Assembly (NCBI RefSeq): GCF_003990335.1
Contig: NZ_CP034683.1
Coordinates: forward strand, 2,711,501-2,775,500
Direction: 5' to 3'
From: Rheinheimera mangrovi
GTDB lineage: Bacteria; Pseudomonadota; Gammaproteobacteria; Enterobacterales; Alteromonadaceae
Length of the DNA: 64,000 nt
Shown here: positions 38,196 to 46,335 of the stretch, piece by piece
Position numbering within the stretch: the stretch's first letter is position 1
Layout of the letters: each line of letters opens with the position of its first letter
Notes under the pieces: model-generated
Seen by the model: only the letters and a program-made list of their open reading frames with translations
Told to the model about the DNA's origin: nothing
Databases searched by the model: none
Program-made: the position numbers and the translations under genes

Positions 38196-38547
38196 CTTCT
38201 CTCCTGCTTGATTGACTTTATATGACTTTGATCCAAGGGGTGGGGTTACCCGTAGTCTTGCACTGCTCTTTTCTATCTTTATTGGAGTGGCGGCTAAGTG
38301 GGTGAACTCTGTTTTTACATGGATACAGCAAAGTTGGGCTTATTTTCACAGAGCATCAGCCAAATCGCAAATTTTAATCCACACCAAAGCAAAGTTTTAA
38401 CCCGCTTTGCCGATAGATTAACTGGCTTTAGCATTAAAGACGTCCGGGCGGCAGAAAGTTCTGGCATTGACCTGCGGCTTTCACTAAAATAGCCGCCCCA
38501 AATTACAGCGCCCAGGCGCGATAACAACCAACATGTGGAATACGTAA
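38196..38547. other. Divergent control region of tktA and metK
   Basis: 352 bp without a convincing gene. A short plus-strand frame (38298-38492) lacks a ribosome site and family features. There is a palindrome CTTTA-GCAT-TAAAG followed by AGACGTCC (38427-38445), one mismatch from a MetJ box, but tandem boxes are absent. No clear -10/-35 pair stands out. Confidence 0.4.
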
Positions 38548-39699
38548 ATGGCACAACACATTTTTACCTCTGAATCTGTCTCTGAAGGACATCCGGATAA
38601 AATCGCTGACCAGATCTCTGACGCGGTACTGGATGCCATTTTAGAACAAGATCCAAAAGCCCGTGTTGCTTGCGAAACCTTCGTAAAAACAGGCATGGTG
38701 TTAGTAGGTGGTGAAATCACTACCTCAGCCTGGGTCGATATCGAAGAGATCACTCGCAACACGATCCGTGACATTGGTTACGTGCATTCAGATATGGGTT
38801 TTGATGCCAACTCCTGCGCTGTGTTAAGTGCAATTGGTAAACAATCACCTGATATCAACCAAGGTGTGGATAAAAAAGATCCAAGCGAACAAGGTGCAGG
38901 CGATCAGGGTTTAATGTTTGGTTATGCCAGCAACGAAACTGACGTATTAATGCCTGCTCCTATCACTTATTCTCACCGTTTAGTGCAGCAACAAGCCAAA
39001 GTGCGTAAAGATGGTACTTTGAACTGGTTACGTCCTGATGCGAAATCTCAGCTGAGTTTTGTTTACGAAAACGGCAAGCCAGTGGGCATAGATGCAGTTG
39101 TTTTATCCACTCAGCACTGTGACACTATCTCTACAGCGGATCTGCGTGAAGCTGTAATGGAACACATCATCAAACCTGTGTTACCAGCAGAATGGCTGAG
39201 CGATAAAACCAAATATTTCATTAACCCGACTGGCCGTTTTGTTATTGGTGGCCCTATGGGTGACTGTGGTTTAACTGGTCGTAAAATCATCGTAGACAGC
39301 TACGGTGGTATGGCGCGTCACGGTGGTGGTGCTTTCTCTGGTAAAGATCCATCCAAAGTTGACCGCTCTGCAGCTTACGCTGCCCGTTATGTGGCAAAAA
39401 ACATTGTCGCCGCTGGTTTAGCAGAACGTTGTGAAATTCAGGTGTCTTACGCTATAGGCGTAGCTGAACCTACTTCAATCAGTGTTGAAACTTTTGGTAC
39501 CAGCAAATTGAGCGAAGATCAGCTGATTGCATTAATCCGCCGTCACTTCGATTTACGCCCTTATGGTTTGATCCAGATGTTGCAGCTAGAGCGCCCTATT
39601 TACCGCGCTACAGCCGCCTACGGTCACTTCGGTCGTAATGAATTCCCTTGGGAAAACACAGACAAAGCTGAAATTCTGCGTTCTGAAGCAAAAATCTAA
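38548..39699 (+). CDS. metK: S-adenosylmethionine synthetase
   Basis: 383-residue enzyme making S-adenosylmethionine from methionine and ATP. Motifs seen: [19 protein letters not shown] at the N terminus, the loop [25 protein letters not shown], the P-loop-like [22 protein letters not shown], and the C-terminal [19 protein letters not shown] precedes the ATG. The natural terminator downstream has been split by an IS element, so read-through into the IS is possible. Confidence 0.97.
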   Translation: MAQHIFTSESVSEGHPDKIADQISDAVLDAILEQDPKARVACETFVKTGMVLVGGEITTSAWVDIEEITRNTIRDIGYVHSDMGFDANSCAVLSAIGKQSPDINQGVDKKDPSEQGAGDQGLMFGYASNETDVLMPAPITYSHRLVQQQAKVRKDGTLNWLRPDAKSQLSFVYENGKPVGIDAVVLSTQHCDTISTADLREAVMEHIIKPVLPAEWLSDKTKYFINPTGRFVIGGPMGDCGLTGRKIIVDSYGGMARHGGGAFSGKDPSKVDRSAAYAARYVAKNIVAAGLAERCEIQVSYAIGVAEPTSISVETFGTSKLSEDQLIALIRRHFDLRPYGLIQMLQLERPIYRATAAYGHFGRNEFPWENTDKAEILRSEAKI

Positions 39700-39733
39700 G
39701 TTTTTGTTTTAACAGACAGAACCTGATAAAAAA

Positions 39734-39750
39734 GGAGAGCAATGCTCTCC
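39734..39750. repeat. Left copy of the duplicated metK terminator palindrome
   Basis: 17-bp palindrome GGAGAGCAATGCTCTCC, preceded by an A-run and followed directly by the IS end (TCAGA). Identical to 41369-41385; with the flanking A and T the match is 19 bp. It is the left direct repeat of the IS and the stem of the former terminator, now lacking its T-run. Confidence 0.85.
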
Positions 39751-39763
39751 TCAGACTGCTGAC

Positions 39764-39791
39764 AAAGGTCTGGACGTAGCTCCAGACCTTT
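39764..39791. other. Hairpin inside the left IS end
   Basis: Perfect 11-bp inverted repeat AAAGGTCTGGA/TCCAGACCTTT with a 6-nt loop, upstream of the transposase start. It could hinder translation of read-through mRNA or act in transposition. Confidence 0.6.
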
Positions 39792-39829
39792 GATCTAATA
39801 GAATCAGTTCAACACAGGACTGATTATCT

Positions 39830-41178
39830 ATGTTACGAGACACATCTCCCCAACAATATCAGCTTGAGATGGTAACTTTGGAGCAACTGGTTCCTAAAGA
39901 CCATCTGGTTCGTAAGATTGATACTGCTATTGATTTTGAATTTATCCGCGCTGAAGTGGCTCACCTCTATTGCAAAGACAATGGCCGTCCGGCGATTGAC
40001 CCTGTGGTGCTGTTTAAAATCATGCTGCTCGGTTATGTATTTGGTGTGCCAAGTGAGCGGCGACTGATGCAGGAAATCGAAGTCAATGTAGCCTATCGCT
40101 GGTTTTTACGGTTGAGCCTGACGGATAAAGTGCCGGATGCCTCGACCTTAAGCCAGAACCGTATCCGCCGCTTTAATGGCACTGATGTATTTCAGCGTAT
40201 CTTTGACCATATTGTGGAGCAGGCCATATCCCGCCATCTGATTGGAGGACGCACGCTGTACACCGACAGCACCCATTTAAAAGCCAGTGCGAACAAGGGA
40301 AGTCCATCAATAAACTGGTGTCTGCCAGCACATCTGCGTACATCAGGCAGTTGAATGAAGCGGTTGAGGAGGAGCGTAAAGTCGCCGGAAAAAAGCCGCT
40401 GAAGGAGAAGCAAGAACAGGTCTGTGAACTGCAATCTATCAAGAGTAGCACCACGGACCCGGACAGTGGATTTATGACACGCGAAGGCAAGCCACAAGGC
40501 TTCTTCTACCTGGACCACAGAACCGTCGACGGCAAACATGGCCTTATCACCGATACCTTTGCAACCCCTGGTAATGTGCACGACAGTCAACCTTACCTTG
40601 CCCGATTAGACCGGCAACTGGAGCGTTTTGACCTGAACCCGGTGGCGGTCGGATTAGATGCTGGCTACAACACGGCCATGTTGTGTCACTTAATTCAAGA
40701 GCGCCAGATTGAACCTGTGATGGGGTATCGTCGACCGAATAAAGGCAAGGGACTGCTGCGTAAAAGTGCGTTCAGCTATGAGAAAGACAGCAACAGCTAC
40801 CTCTGCCCACAAGGTCAGAGTCTTCAGTACAGCACCACCAACCGTGATGGATACCACGAATACAAATCAGACCCGGCGATATGCAGGAATTGTCCGTTAC
40901 TCAAACAATGCACGCGCAGTAAAAACCAGACCAAAGTGTTGACGCGGCATGTGTTTGAGCAAGCCAAAGAAGCCGCAAACCAGACGAGACTCAGCGCTTG
41001 GGGTAAGAAAATCTACCAACGACGAAAAGAGACGGTAGAGCGTAGCTTCGCAGACGCTAAACAACATCATGGTCACCGATATGCACGCTTCAGAGGATTA
41101 CAGAACGTACAAATGCAATGCCTGATGGCAGGCACCGCGCAAAACATCAAAAAAATGGCGTTGCTACTGGCCGCCTGA
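39830..41178 (+). pseudogene. IS1182-family transposase, frameshifted
   Basis: DDE transposase of the IS1182 family, read in two frames: 39830 to about 40297 (MLRDTSPQQYQLEMV..., LYTDSTHLKASANK) and about 40297 to 41178 (GKSINKLVSASTSAYIRQLNEAVEEER... to the end). Joined they give ~449 residues, a normal length. The DDE residues survive in LYTDST, GLDAGYN and RKETVERSFADAK, as do four cysteines in CPQGQ, CRNC and KQC. The break is at a run of three G (40297-40299): one extra G would restore AAC AAG GGG AAG. This suggests a one-base loss rather than programmed shifting, since no standard slippery heptamer is present. A sequencing error in the homopolymer is also possible. Confidence 0.85.
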
Positions 41179-41328
41179 GGAAGAAGCCCTTCAAACACCT
41201 GCTAATCGACCACAGACACACGACCAGACCTCTTCAGAACAACCCAACGTGCCAAAACACTCAGTCATGAAGTCATCGAGCTTCAGCCGTCAACTGTCGT
41301 AAAACTCGCGCTAAAAGTCCTTAAAAAA

Positions 41329-41357
41329 ACAAACCCCATCAAAAAGGTGGGGTTTGT
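41329..41357 (-). terminator. Minus-strand terminator at the right IS end
   Basis: Stem ACAAACCCCA/TGGGGTTTGT with a 9-nt loop. On the minus strand it is followed by a run of seven T, so it would stop transcripts entering the element against the transposase. Confidence 0.65.
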
Positions 41358-41368
41358 CATTAATCTGA

Positions 41369-41390
41369 GGAGAGCAATGCTCTCCTTTTT
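41369..41390 (+). terminator. Right copy of the metK terminator palindrome, still with T-run
   Basis: GGAGAGCAATGCTCTCC (41369-41385) followed by TTTTT. This is the functional half of the original metK terminator, now 1.7 kb from metK, and the right direct repeat of the IS. Confidence 0.85.
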
Positions 41391-41546
41391 ATTCGCCGCC
41401 ATCCTTGGCGCTCTCCCTAAGGGCCAGCTAAAGCTGTTAAAAATCGTTCCTGACGATTTTTTTAATTTACGGTTTCTATAAAGCAGGATAAGGTAAAACG
41501 GCTAAAAAAGTCACAGCAGATGACGCTAAAACAACACGGAGTAACC

Positions 41547-43106
41547 ATGACGTCCAGTGCCGTAAAAACCCCCTGGCTCAATCGCAGCCTGAATGCCATA
41601 GAACGTATAGGTAATAAATTACCCGACCCTGCCATCTTATTCGCTTTGCTGATGTTTTTTGTCTGGGGTTTGTCCTGGGCTTTATCAGGCGTAACGTTCA
41701 CAGATATTGACCCGCGCACAGGCCAGCCTTTTCAGGTAAAAAACTTATTGGAAGGTGCGGCCTTTGCTGATTTTATGGCAAAAATGGTTAGCACTTTTGT
41801 CAATTTCCCGCCCTTAGGTGTAGTGCTGGTCGCTATGTTAGGTTTAGGTGTGGCTGAATACACGGGTTTTATTAATGCAGGGTTACGCAGCATCTTAGCT
41901 GTGACATCAAAACATTTACTCACTCCGGTGCTTATTGCAGTCGGTATTTTAAGTCATGTGGCGGTCGATGCCGGTTACGTATTGGTGATTCCGCTCGGCG
42001 CTGTGATTTTTTATGCCGCAGGCCGCCATCCTCTTGCAGGTATAGCAGCAGCTTTTGTCGGTGTATCCGGTGGTTTTGCTGCCACTTTATTTGTCCCCTC
42101 AAGTTTAGATCCTCTACTAGCTAGTTATACTCAGGTCTCAGCCCGTTTATCTGCCGACCCTGCCGCTGCTAGTCTGGTAATAAACCAATTAAACAACTAC
42201 TACTTCACCACGGCCTCTGTCGCAGTAATTGTTATAGTAGGCTGGGTACTGACAGATAAATTTGTTGAGCCGCGCTTACAACAAACCAAAGTAGATGGCG
42301 ATCCAGATCAAATGCCTTCCATGGAGCCATTAAATGAAAACGAGCGTAAAGGCTTGCGTTATGCGTTGTTGTCTATGTTGATTGCAGCAGCAGTGTTAGT
42401 GACTGCCGTGTTGCCGGAAAACTCAGCATGGCGTGCCAGTACCGGCGAGTTGACTGCCGCTTCAGCCCCTTTGATGCAATCGATAGTCGGCCTTATTTTT
42501 GTGTTTTTCCTGCTACCAGGCATAGTCTACGGTTATGTTTCAGGTAAAGTAAAAAACCACAGAGACGTAGTGCAAGGCATGAGTAAAGCAATGAGCGGTA
42601 TGGGCTACTACATCGTCATGGCGTTTTTCTGCGCTCAGTTTATTTTTGCATTTGGTCAGTCCAACTTAGGAGCTTTACTGGCCATTAAAGGCGCTAATTT
42701 CCTGCAAGAAATGGCTTTTCCTATGGCAATTAACTTAGTGGGGCTAGTGCTACTCACTGCAGTAGTGAATCTGGTTCTGGGTTCTGCCTCAGCTAAATGG
42801 GCTTTAATTGGGGCAGTATTAGTGCCCATGATGATGCAACTGGGAGTATCACCGGATTTAACACAGGCCGCATATAGGGTTGGGGATTCGTCCACTAATA
42901 TCATTACACCGCTGATGCCTTATTTCCCGATGATTGTAGTGTTTTGCCAGAAGTATGTGAAATCCACCGGTATTGGTACTTTGGTTGCTTTGATGCTGCC
43001 GTACTCAATTGCTTTGCTGATCTGCTGGACCAGCTTTTTAATACTGTACTGGATGCTGGGTTTCCCTTTAGGCATTGACGCCAGTTACGTCTACCCTGCA
43101 CCTTAA
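41547..43106 (+). CDS. AbgT-family transporter
   Basis: 519-residue inner-membrane protein with about 12 spans, of the AbgT family (p-aminobenzoyl-glutamate transporter AbgT of E. coli; MtrF of Neisseria). Landmarks: ERIGNKLPDPAILFALLMF near the N terminus, LGVAEYTGFINAGLR, HVAVDAGYVLVIPLGA, GGFAATLFVPSSLDPLLA, and the conserved RVGDSSTNIITPLMPYFP near the C terminus. Members import p-aminobenzoyl-glutamate or export sulfonamides. ATG 41547 (GGAG, 5-base spacing) is preferred over an ATG at 41520. Sits alone after the IS, so the substrate is not indicated by neighbours. Confidence 0.9.
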   Translation: MTSSAVKTPWLNRSLNAIERIGNKLPDPAILFALLMFFVWGLSWALSGVTFTDIDPRTGQPFQVKNLLEGAAFADFMAKMVSTFVNFPPLGVVLVAMLGLGVAEYTGFINAGLRSILAVTSKHLLTPVLIAVGILSHVAVDAGYVLVIPLGAVIFYAAGRHPLAGIAAAFVGVSGGFAATLFVPSSLDPLLASYTQVSARLSADPAAASLVINQLNNYYFTTASVAVIVIVGWVLTDKFVEPRLQQTKVDGDPDQMPSMEPLNENERKGLRYALLSMLIAAAVLVTAVLPENSAWRASTGELTAASAPLMQSIVGLIFVFFLLPGIVYGYVSGKVKNHRDVVQGMSKAMSGMGYYIVMAFFCAQFIFAFGQSNLGALLAIKGANFLQEMAFPMAINLVGLVLLTAVVNLVLGSASAKWALIGAVLVPMMMQLGVSPDLTQAAYRVGDSSTNIITPLMPYFPMIVVFCQKYVKSTGIGTLVALMLPYSIALLICWTSFLILYWMLGFPLGIDASYVYPAP

Positions 43107-43120
43107 ACTGCCGTTTTTAA

Positions 43121-43153
43121 TGGCTTGTGACCTATAAGTTGCGTCACAAGCCA
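43121..43153 (+). terminator. Hairpin after the AbgT-family gene
   Basis: Perfect 11-bp stem TGGCTTGTGAC/GTCACAAGCCA with an 11-nt loop, 14 bases after the stop; no T-run follows, so its strength as a terminator is doubtful. Confidence 0.4.
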
Positions 43154-43216
43154 TACCCAGCCCTGCTTTTGCCTGCTACCATAGGCACTTTCCAAAGTGC
43201 TTAAGAAGCTATGTTT

Positions 43217-43945
43217 ATGCGTATTCCCAGAATTTATCAGCCAGGTAGCATTCCACTGCAACAAGAATTTGCCTTAGCCGAAGACGGTGCCAATCATATA
43301 GGCCGTGTGCTGCGGATGCAGCAAGGTGACGAGCTTTGTTTATTTAATGGCGATGGCCAGAATTATCAGGCTGTGATCACTGCTGTTGAAAAAAAACAAT
43401 TGTTGGTCAAAGCCATCAGCGCAGCTGATAATCCAGTGGAATCTCCCCTCAAACTGCATTTAGGACAGGGTATTTCCCGTGGTGACCGGATGGATTTTGT
43501 GATCCAGAAAGCGGTTGAACTGGGCGTCACTGAAATCACCCCGCTTTTTACTGAACGTTGTGGCGTAAAACTGGATGCAGAGCGTCTGGCTAAACGTACA
43601 GAACAATGGCAAAAAATTGCGATAGCGGCTTGTGAGCAGTCAGGCCGTAGTGTAGTGCCACTTGTACACTCAGCTTTGCAGCTACATAAATGGCTGGCAC
43701 AAGAGACAAAAGATTTAAAGCTGACCTTGGATCCATGGACTTCAGACTCCATTAAGACCATAACAGGTAGTCAGGCTATTCGGTTAGTTATAGGTCCTGA
43801 AGGCGGTTTTACCGATACCGAAGTAGCCCAAACCAAAGATGCAGGATTTATGGCCGTTCGTTTAGGCCCTCGGGTATTACGTACAGAAACGGCGGCCTTA
43901 ACCGCCATCAGCGCATTACAGTTACAATTTGGTGATCTGGCCTGA
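43217..43945 (+). CDS. rsmE: 16S rRNA (uracil-1498-N3)-methyltransferase
   Basis: 242-residue SPOUT-family methyltransferase that modifies U1498 of 16S rRNA. N-terminal PUA-like part MRIPRIYQ...GANHIGRVLRMQQGDEL, then LHLGQGISRGDRMDFVIQKAVELGV, FTERCGVKL, and the knotted SAM site VIGPEGGFTD...LGPRVLRTETA. The start at 43217 matches E. coli MRIPRIY; an ATG two codons upstream (43211) is also possible. rsmE-gshB-yqgE-ruvX is a conserved gammaproteobacterial order. Confidence 0.95.
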   Translation: MRIPRIYQPGSIPLQQEFALAEDGANHIGRVLRMQQGDELCLFNGDGQNYQAVITAVEKKQLLVKAISAADNPVESPLKLHLGQGISRGDRMDFVIQKAVELGVTEITPLFTERCGVKLDAERLAKRTEQWQKIAIAACEQSGRSVVPLVHSALQLHKWLAQETKDLKLTLDPWTSDSIKTITGSQAIRLVIGPEGGFTDTEVAQTKDAGFMAVRLGPRVLRTETAALTAISALQLQFGDLA

Positions 43946-43968
43946 AGCAGATCCAAGCAGGAGTGAAG

Positions 43969-44937
43969 ATGATTAAATTAGGCATAGTGATGGACCCTAT
44001 CGCGGACATCAATATCAAAAAAGACTCCAGTTTTGCCATGTTATTGCAGGCTCAGTCCCGTGGTTATCAGCTGCATTACATGGAAATGAATGACCTGTAT
44101 TTAATTGAAGGTCAGGCTCGTGCCCGCACCCGTTTGTTATCTGTGCAGCAAAATGGCGAACATTGGTACGATTTTGGTGGCGCTCAGGACATCGCTTTAT
44201 CCGATTTAGACGTGATCTTGATGCGTAAAGATCCACCTTTTGACACTGAATTTATTTACGCCACTTATATTCTGGAAAGAGCGGAAGATGAAGGCACGCT
44301 GATTGTAAATAAACCTCAAAGTCTGCGCGACGCCAACGAAAAGCTTTACACCAGTTGGTTTGCACAACATACGCCAAAAACTCTGGTGACCCGCGACGCA
44401 GCGCGCCTAAAGGCCTTTTATCAGCAAGAGCAGGATGTCATTTTAAAACCTCTGGATGGCATGGGTGGCGCCTCGATTTTCCGCTTAAAACCGGACGATG
44501 CCAACGTCAGTGTCATTATCGAAACTCTGACAGAGCACGGCAGCCGTTATGCCATGGCGCAAAAGTTTATTCCGGAAATTAAAGACGGTGATAAAAGGGT
44601 GCTGGTAGTGAACGGTGAACCTGTGCCTTATTGCTTAGCTCGTATTCCGGCCAGCGGTGAAACCCGTGGCAACTTAGCGGCAGGTGGTCGTGGTGAAGCT
44701 CGTCCTTTAACAGAAAGCGACTGGGCTATAGCCAGAGCTGTAGGTCCTACCCTTAAAGCCAAAGGCCTGATTTTTGTTGGTCTTGATATTATTGGTGATC
44801 GGTTGACTGAAATTAATGTCACAAGCCCAACCTGTATCCGCGAAATTGAAGCAGCCTTTCCAGTGAATATCACTGGCATGTTATTTGACCAGATTGAACT
44901 ACTGTTAAAGCAGAATCAGTTATCAAAGCAAAACTAA
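43969..44937 (+). CDS. gshB: Glutathione synthetase
   Basis: 322-residue ATP-grasp enzyme joining gamma-glutamylcysteine and glycine to make glutathione. Near-identical landmarks to E. coli GshB: KLGIVMDPI..INIKKDSSFAML, LMRKDPPFDTEFIYATYILE, NKPQSLRDANEKL, ILKPLDGMGGASIF, RGNLAAGGRGEARPL and EINVTSPTCIREIE. ATG 43969 is preceded by AGGAG with 5-base spacing; the GTG at 43963 lies too close to the ribosome site. 21 bases before yqgE. Confidence 0.97.
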   Translation: MIKLGIVMDPIADINIKKDSSFAMLLQAQSRGYQLHYMEMNDLYLIEGQARARTRLLSVQQNGEHWYDFGGAQDIALSDLDVILMRKDPPFDTEFIYATYILERAEDEGTLIVNKPQSLRDANEKLYTSWFAQHTPKTLVTRDAARLKAFYQQEQDVILKPLDGMGGASIFRLKPDDANVSVIIETLTEHGSRYAMAQKFIPEIKDGDKRVLVVNGEPVPYCLARIPASGETRGNLAAGGRGEARPLTESDWAIARAVGPTLKAKGLIFVGLDIIGDRLTEINVTSPTCIREIEAAFPVNITGMLFDQIELLLKQNQLSKQN

Positions 44938-44958
44938 ATCAGGTCCTAAGGCGGTTAT

Positions 44959-45516
44959 ATGGACAATTTCCAGAATCATTTATTGATTGCAATGCCGGGT
45001 CTTGACGACCCGATGTTTAAACGCAGCGTCACTTATATTTGTGAGCACAATGCGGAAGGTGCTATGGGTATAGTGATTAACCACCCTATGCCAGTCAAGA
45101 TCACTGAACTGCTAAGCCAGCTTCAGATTGAGCATGATACAGAATGCACAGCTGCTAACGCCCATGTATGTGCAGGTGGTCCTGTGCAAAGCGACAGAGG
45201 TTTTGTGCTGCACACACCAAAAGAAGGTTACACCAGCAGCATGCGGCTAAATAACGATCTGATGGTCACTACCTCCCGCGATATTCTGGAAAAACTCACC
45301 ACAGAAGACGCGCCGGAGAAGTTTATTCTGGCCCTGGGTTATGCTGGCTGGAGTGCTGGCCAACTGGAAAAAGAAATGGCAGAAAACAGCTGGCTGATGA
45401 TACCGGCCGACAACAACATTATTTTTGAAATGAGCCATGCCGAAAAATGGCAAGGTGCGGCACATGCCATGGGCATTGAAGTCTGGCAATTAAGCTCAGA
45501 AGCAGGTCACGCCTGA
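44959..45516 (+). CDS. yqgE: YqgE/AlgH family protein (DUF179)
   Basis: 185-residue UPF0301 protein. Typical features are [26 protein letters not shown] at the start, [26 protein letters not shown], and [21 protein letters not shown]. Biochemical role unknown; named AlgH in Pseudomonas. Preceded by AAGGCGG. The stop codon overlaps the ruvX start by one base, so the pair is translationally coupled. Confidence 0.95.
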   Translation: MDNFQNHLLIAMPGLDDPMFKRSVTYICEHNAEGAMGIVINHPMPVKITELLSQLQIEHDTECTAANAHVCAGGPVQSDRGFVLHTPKEGYTSSMRLNNDLMVTTSRDILEKLTTEDAPEKFILALGYAGWSAGQLEKEMAENSWLMIPADNNIIFEMSHAEKWQGAAHAMGIEVWQLSSEAGHA

Positions 45517-45950
45517 TGAGTAGTAGCGTCACCGTATTAGCTTTTGACTATGGCTTAAAAAGTATCGGCGTGGCTGTAGGTCAAAGCATGACAGGCACAG
45601 CCACTATGCTCAAAGCATTGAAAGCTCAGGACGGCATTCCAAATTGGGATCAAATCGAAGCACTAATTAAAGAATGGCAACCTAAACTCCTGGTGGTAGG
45701 TTTGCCGTTGAATATGGACGGCACTGAACAGCCTTTCACAGCCCGCGTGCATAAATTTGTTAATCGCCTGCATGGTCGTTATGGCCTGCAGGTAAAAACT
45801 CAGGATGAGCGTTTAACTACGGTAGACGCCCGTTCACAGCTGTTTGCTGAAGGTGGTTTTAAAAAACTCAGTAAAGAGTTGGTTGATAGTTTGTCAGCCA
45901 AACTGATTTTAGAAAGTTGGTTTGAAAATGGCGGCGCTTATGGCGATTAA
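45516..45950 (+). CDS. ruvX: Holliday junction resolvase-like YqgF (RuvX)
   Basis: 144-residue RNase H-fold protein required for 16S rRNA 5'-end maturation in E. coli (pre-16S nuclease). First strand [13 protein letters not shown] with the catalytic Asp, [10 protein letters not shown], and the [10 protein letters not shown] acid cluster. TGATG overlap with yqgE upstream; overlaps the DUF1653 gene downstream. Confidence 0.95.
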   Translation: MSSSVTVLAFDYGLKSIGVAVGQSMTGTATMLKALKAQDGIPNWDQIEALIKEWQPKLLVVGLPLNMDGTEQPFTARVHKFVNRLHGRYGLQVKTQDERLTTVDARSQLFAEGGFKKLSKELVDSLSAKLILESWFENGGAYGD

Positions 45951-46200
45951 AACCGGCTTCTATCGCCACTACAAAGGCCCTTTGTATCAGGTGCTGTCAC
46001 TGGTGCGACACAGCGAAACCAATGAAGAACTGGTGTTATACCGCGCTTTATACGGCGACTTTGGCTTGTGGGTAAGGCCACTGGAGATGTTTATCAGCAA
46101 TGTTGAAGTGGCTGGTGAACTGGTACCCCGCTTTAGTTTTGTCTCAGAACAAGTTCCTGCGGAATTAGGCAATTTACCTGAGTTCCCGCCTCTTTCCTGA
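45940..46200 (+). CDS. DUF1653 protein
   Basis: About 86-residue protein of the DUF1653 family, recognised by [14 protein letters not shown] and the following [18 protein letters not shown] and LWVRP-LEMF pattern. It is small, cytoplasmic and probably a single beta-barrel-like domain; function unknown. The ATG at 45940 puts the usual [13 protein letters not shown] at the N terminus; ATG 45928 is an alternative. Overlaps the end of ruvX by 11 bases. A strong terminator closes the rsmE-to-DUF1653 block. Confidence 0.82.
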   Translation: MAIKTGFYRHYKGPLYQVLSLVRHSETNEELVLYRALYGDFGLWVRPLEMFISNVEVAGELVPRFSFVSEQVPAELGNLPEFPPLS

Positions 46201-46239
46201 TCAGTCTGAACCTGGAACACCTCAACGCCACTAGCACTG

Positions 46240-46271
46240 AGCCCCGCCTGCGGGGCTTTTTTGTTTTTTGT
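46240..46271 (+). terminator. Intrinsic terminator after the DUF1653 gene
   Basis: Stem AGCCCCG/CGGGGCT with a 4-nt loop, followed by TTTTTTGTTTTTTG. Confidence 0.9.
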
Positions 46272-46335
46272 TATCACCTTGATAAAACAAGCTCTTGTGT
46301 CTAAGTTCAAAACATAGCATTTAAGGTGTACTGAC

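Larger units (their letters stand above)
39751..41368 (+). mobile_element. IS1182-family insertion sequence
   Basis: 1618-bp element with imperfect terminal inverted repeats. The left end TCAGACTGCTGACAAA and the complement of the right end TCAGATTAATGACAAA match at 13 of 16 positions. It is flanked by 17-19-bp direct repeats that are themselves the metK terminator palindrome. Inside each end is a strong hairpin (39764-39791, 11-bp stem; 41329-41357, 10-bp stem with a T-run on the minus strand) that could block outside transcription. It carries one frameshifted transposase gene. Family is assigned from transposase motifs and the long palindromic target repeats. Confidence 0.85.

Noticed and set aside
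38437..38445. Possible MetJ box upstream of metK (AGACGTCC)
   Set aside because: MetJ needs at least two adjacent 8-bp boxes; the neighbouring octamers do not resemble the consensus.
38298..38492. Short plus-strand frame between tktA and metK
   Set aside because: No ribosome site, no hydrophobic or family pattern; region better seen as control DNA.
40192..40590. Minus-strand frames opposite the transposase
   Set aside because: Shadows of a well-supported plus-strand transposase; they cross the frameshift without reason.
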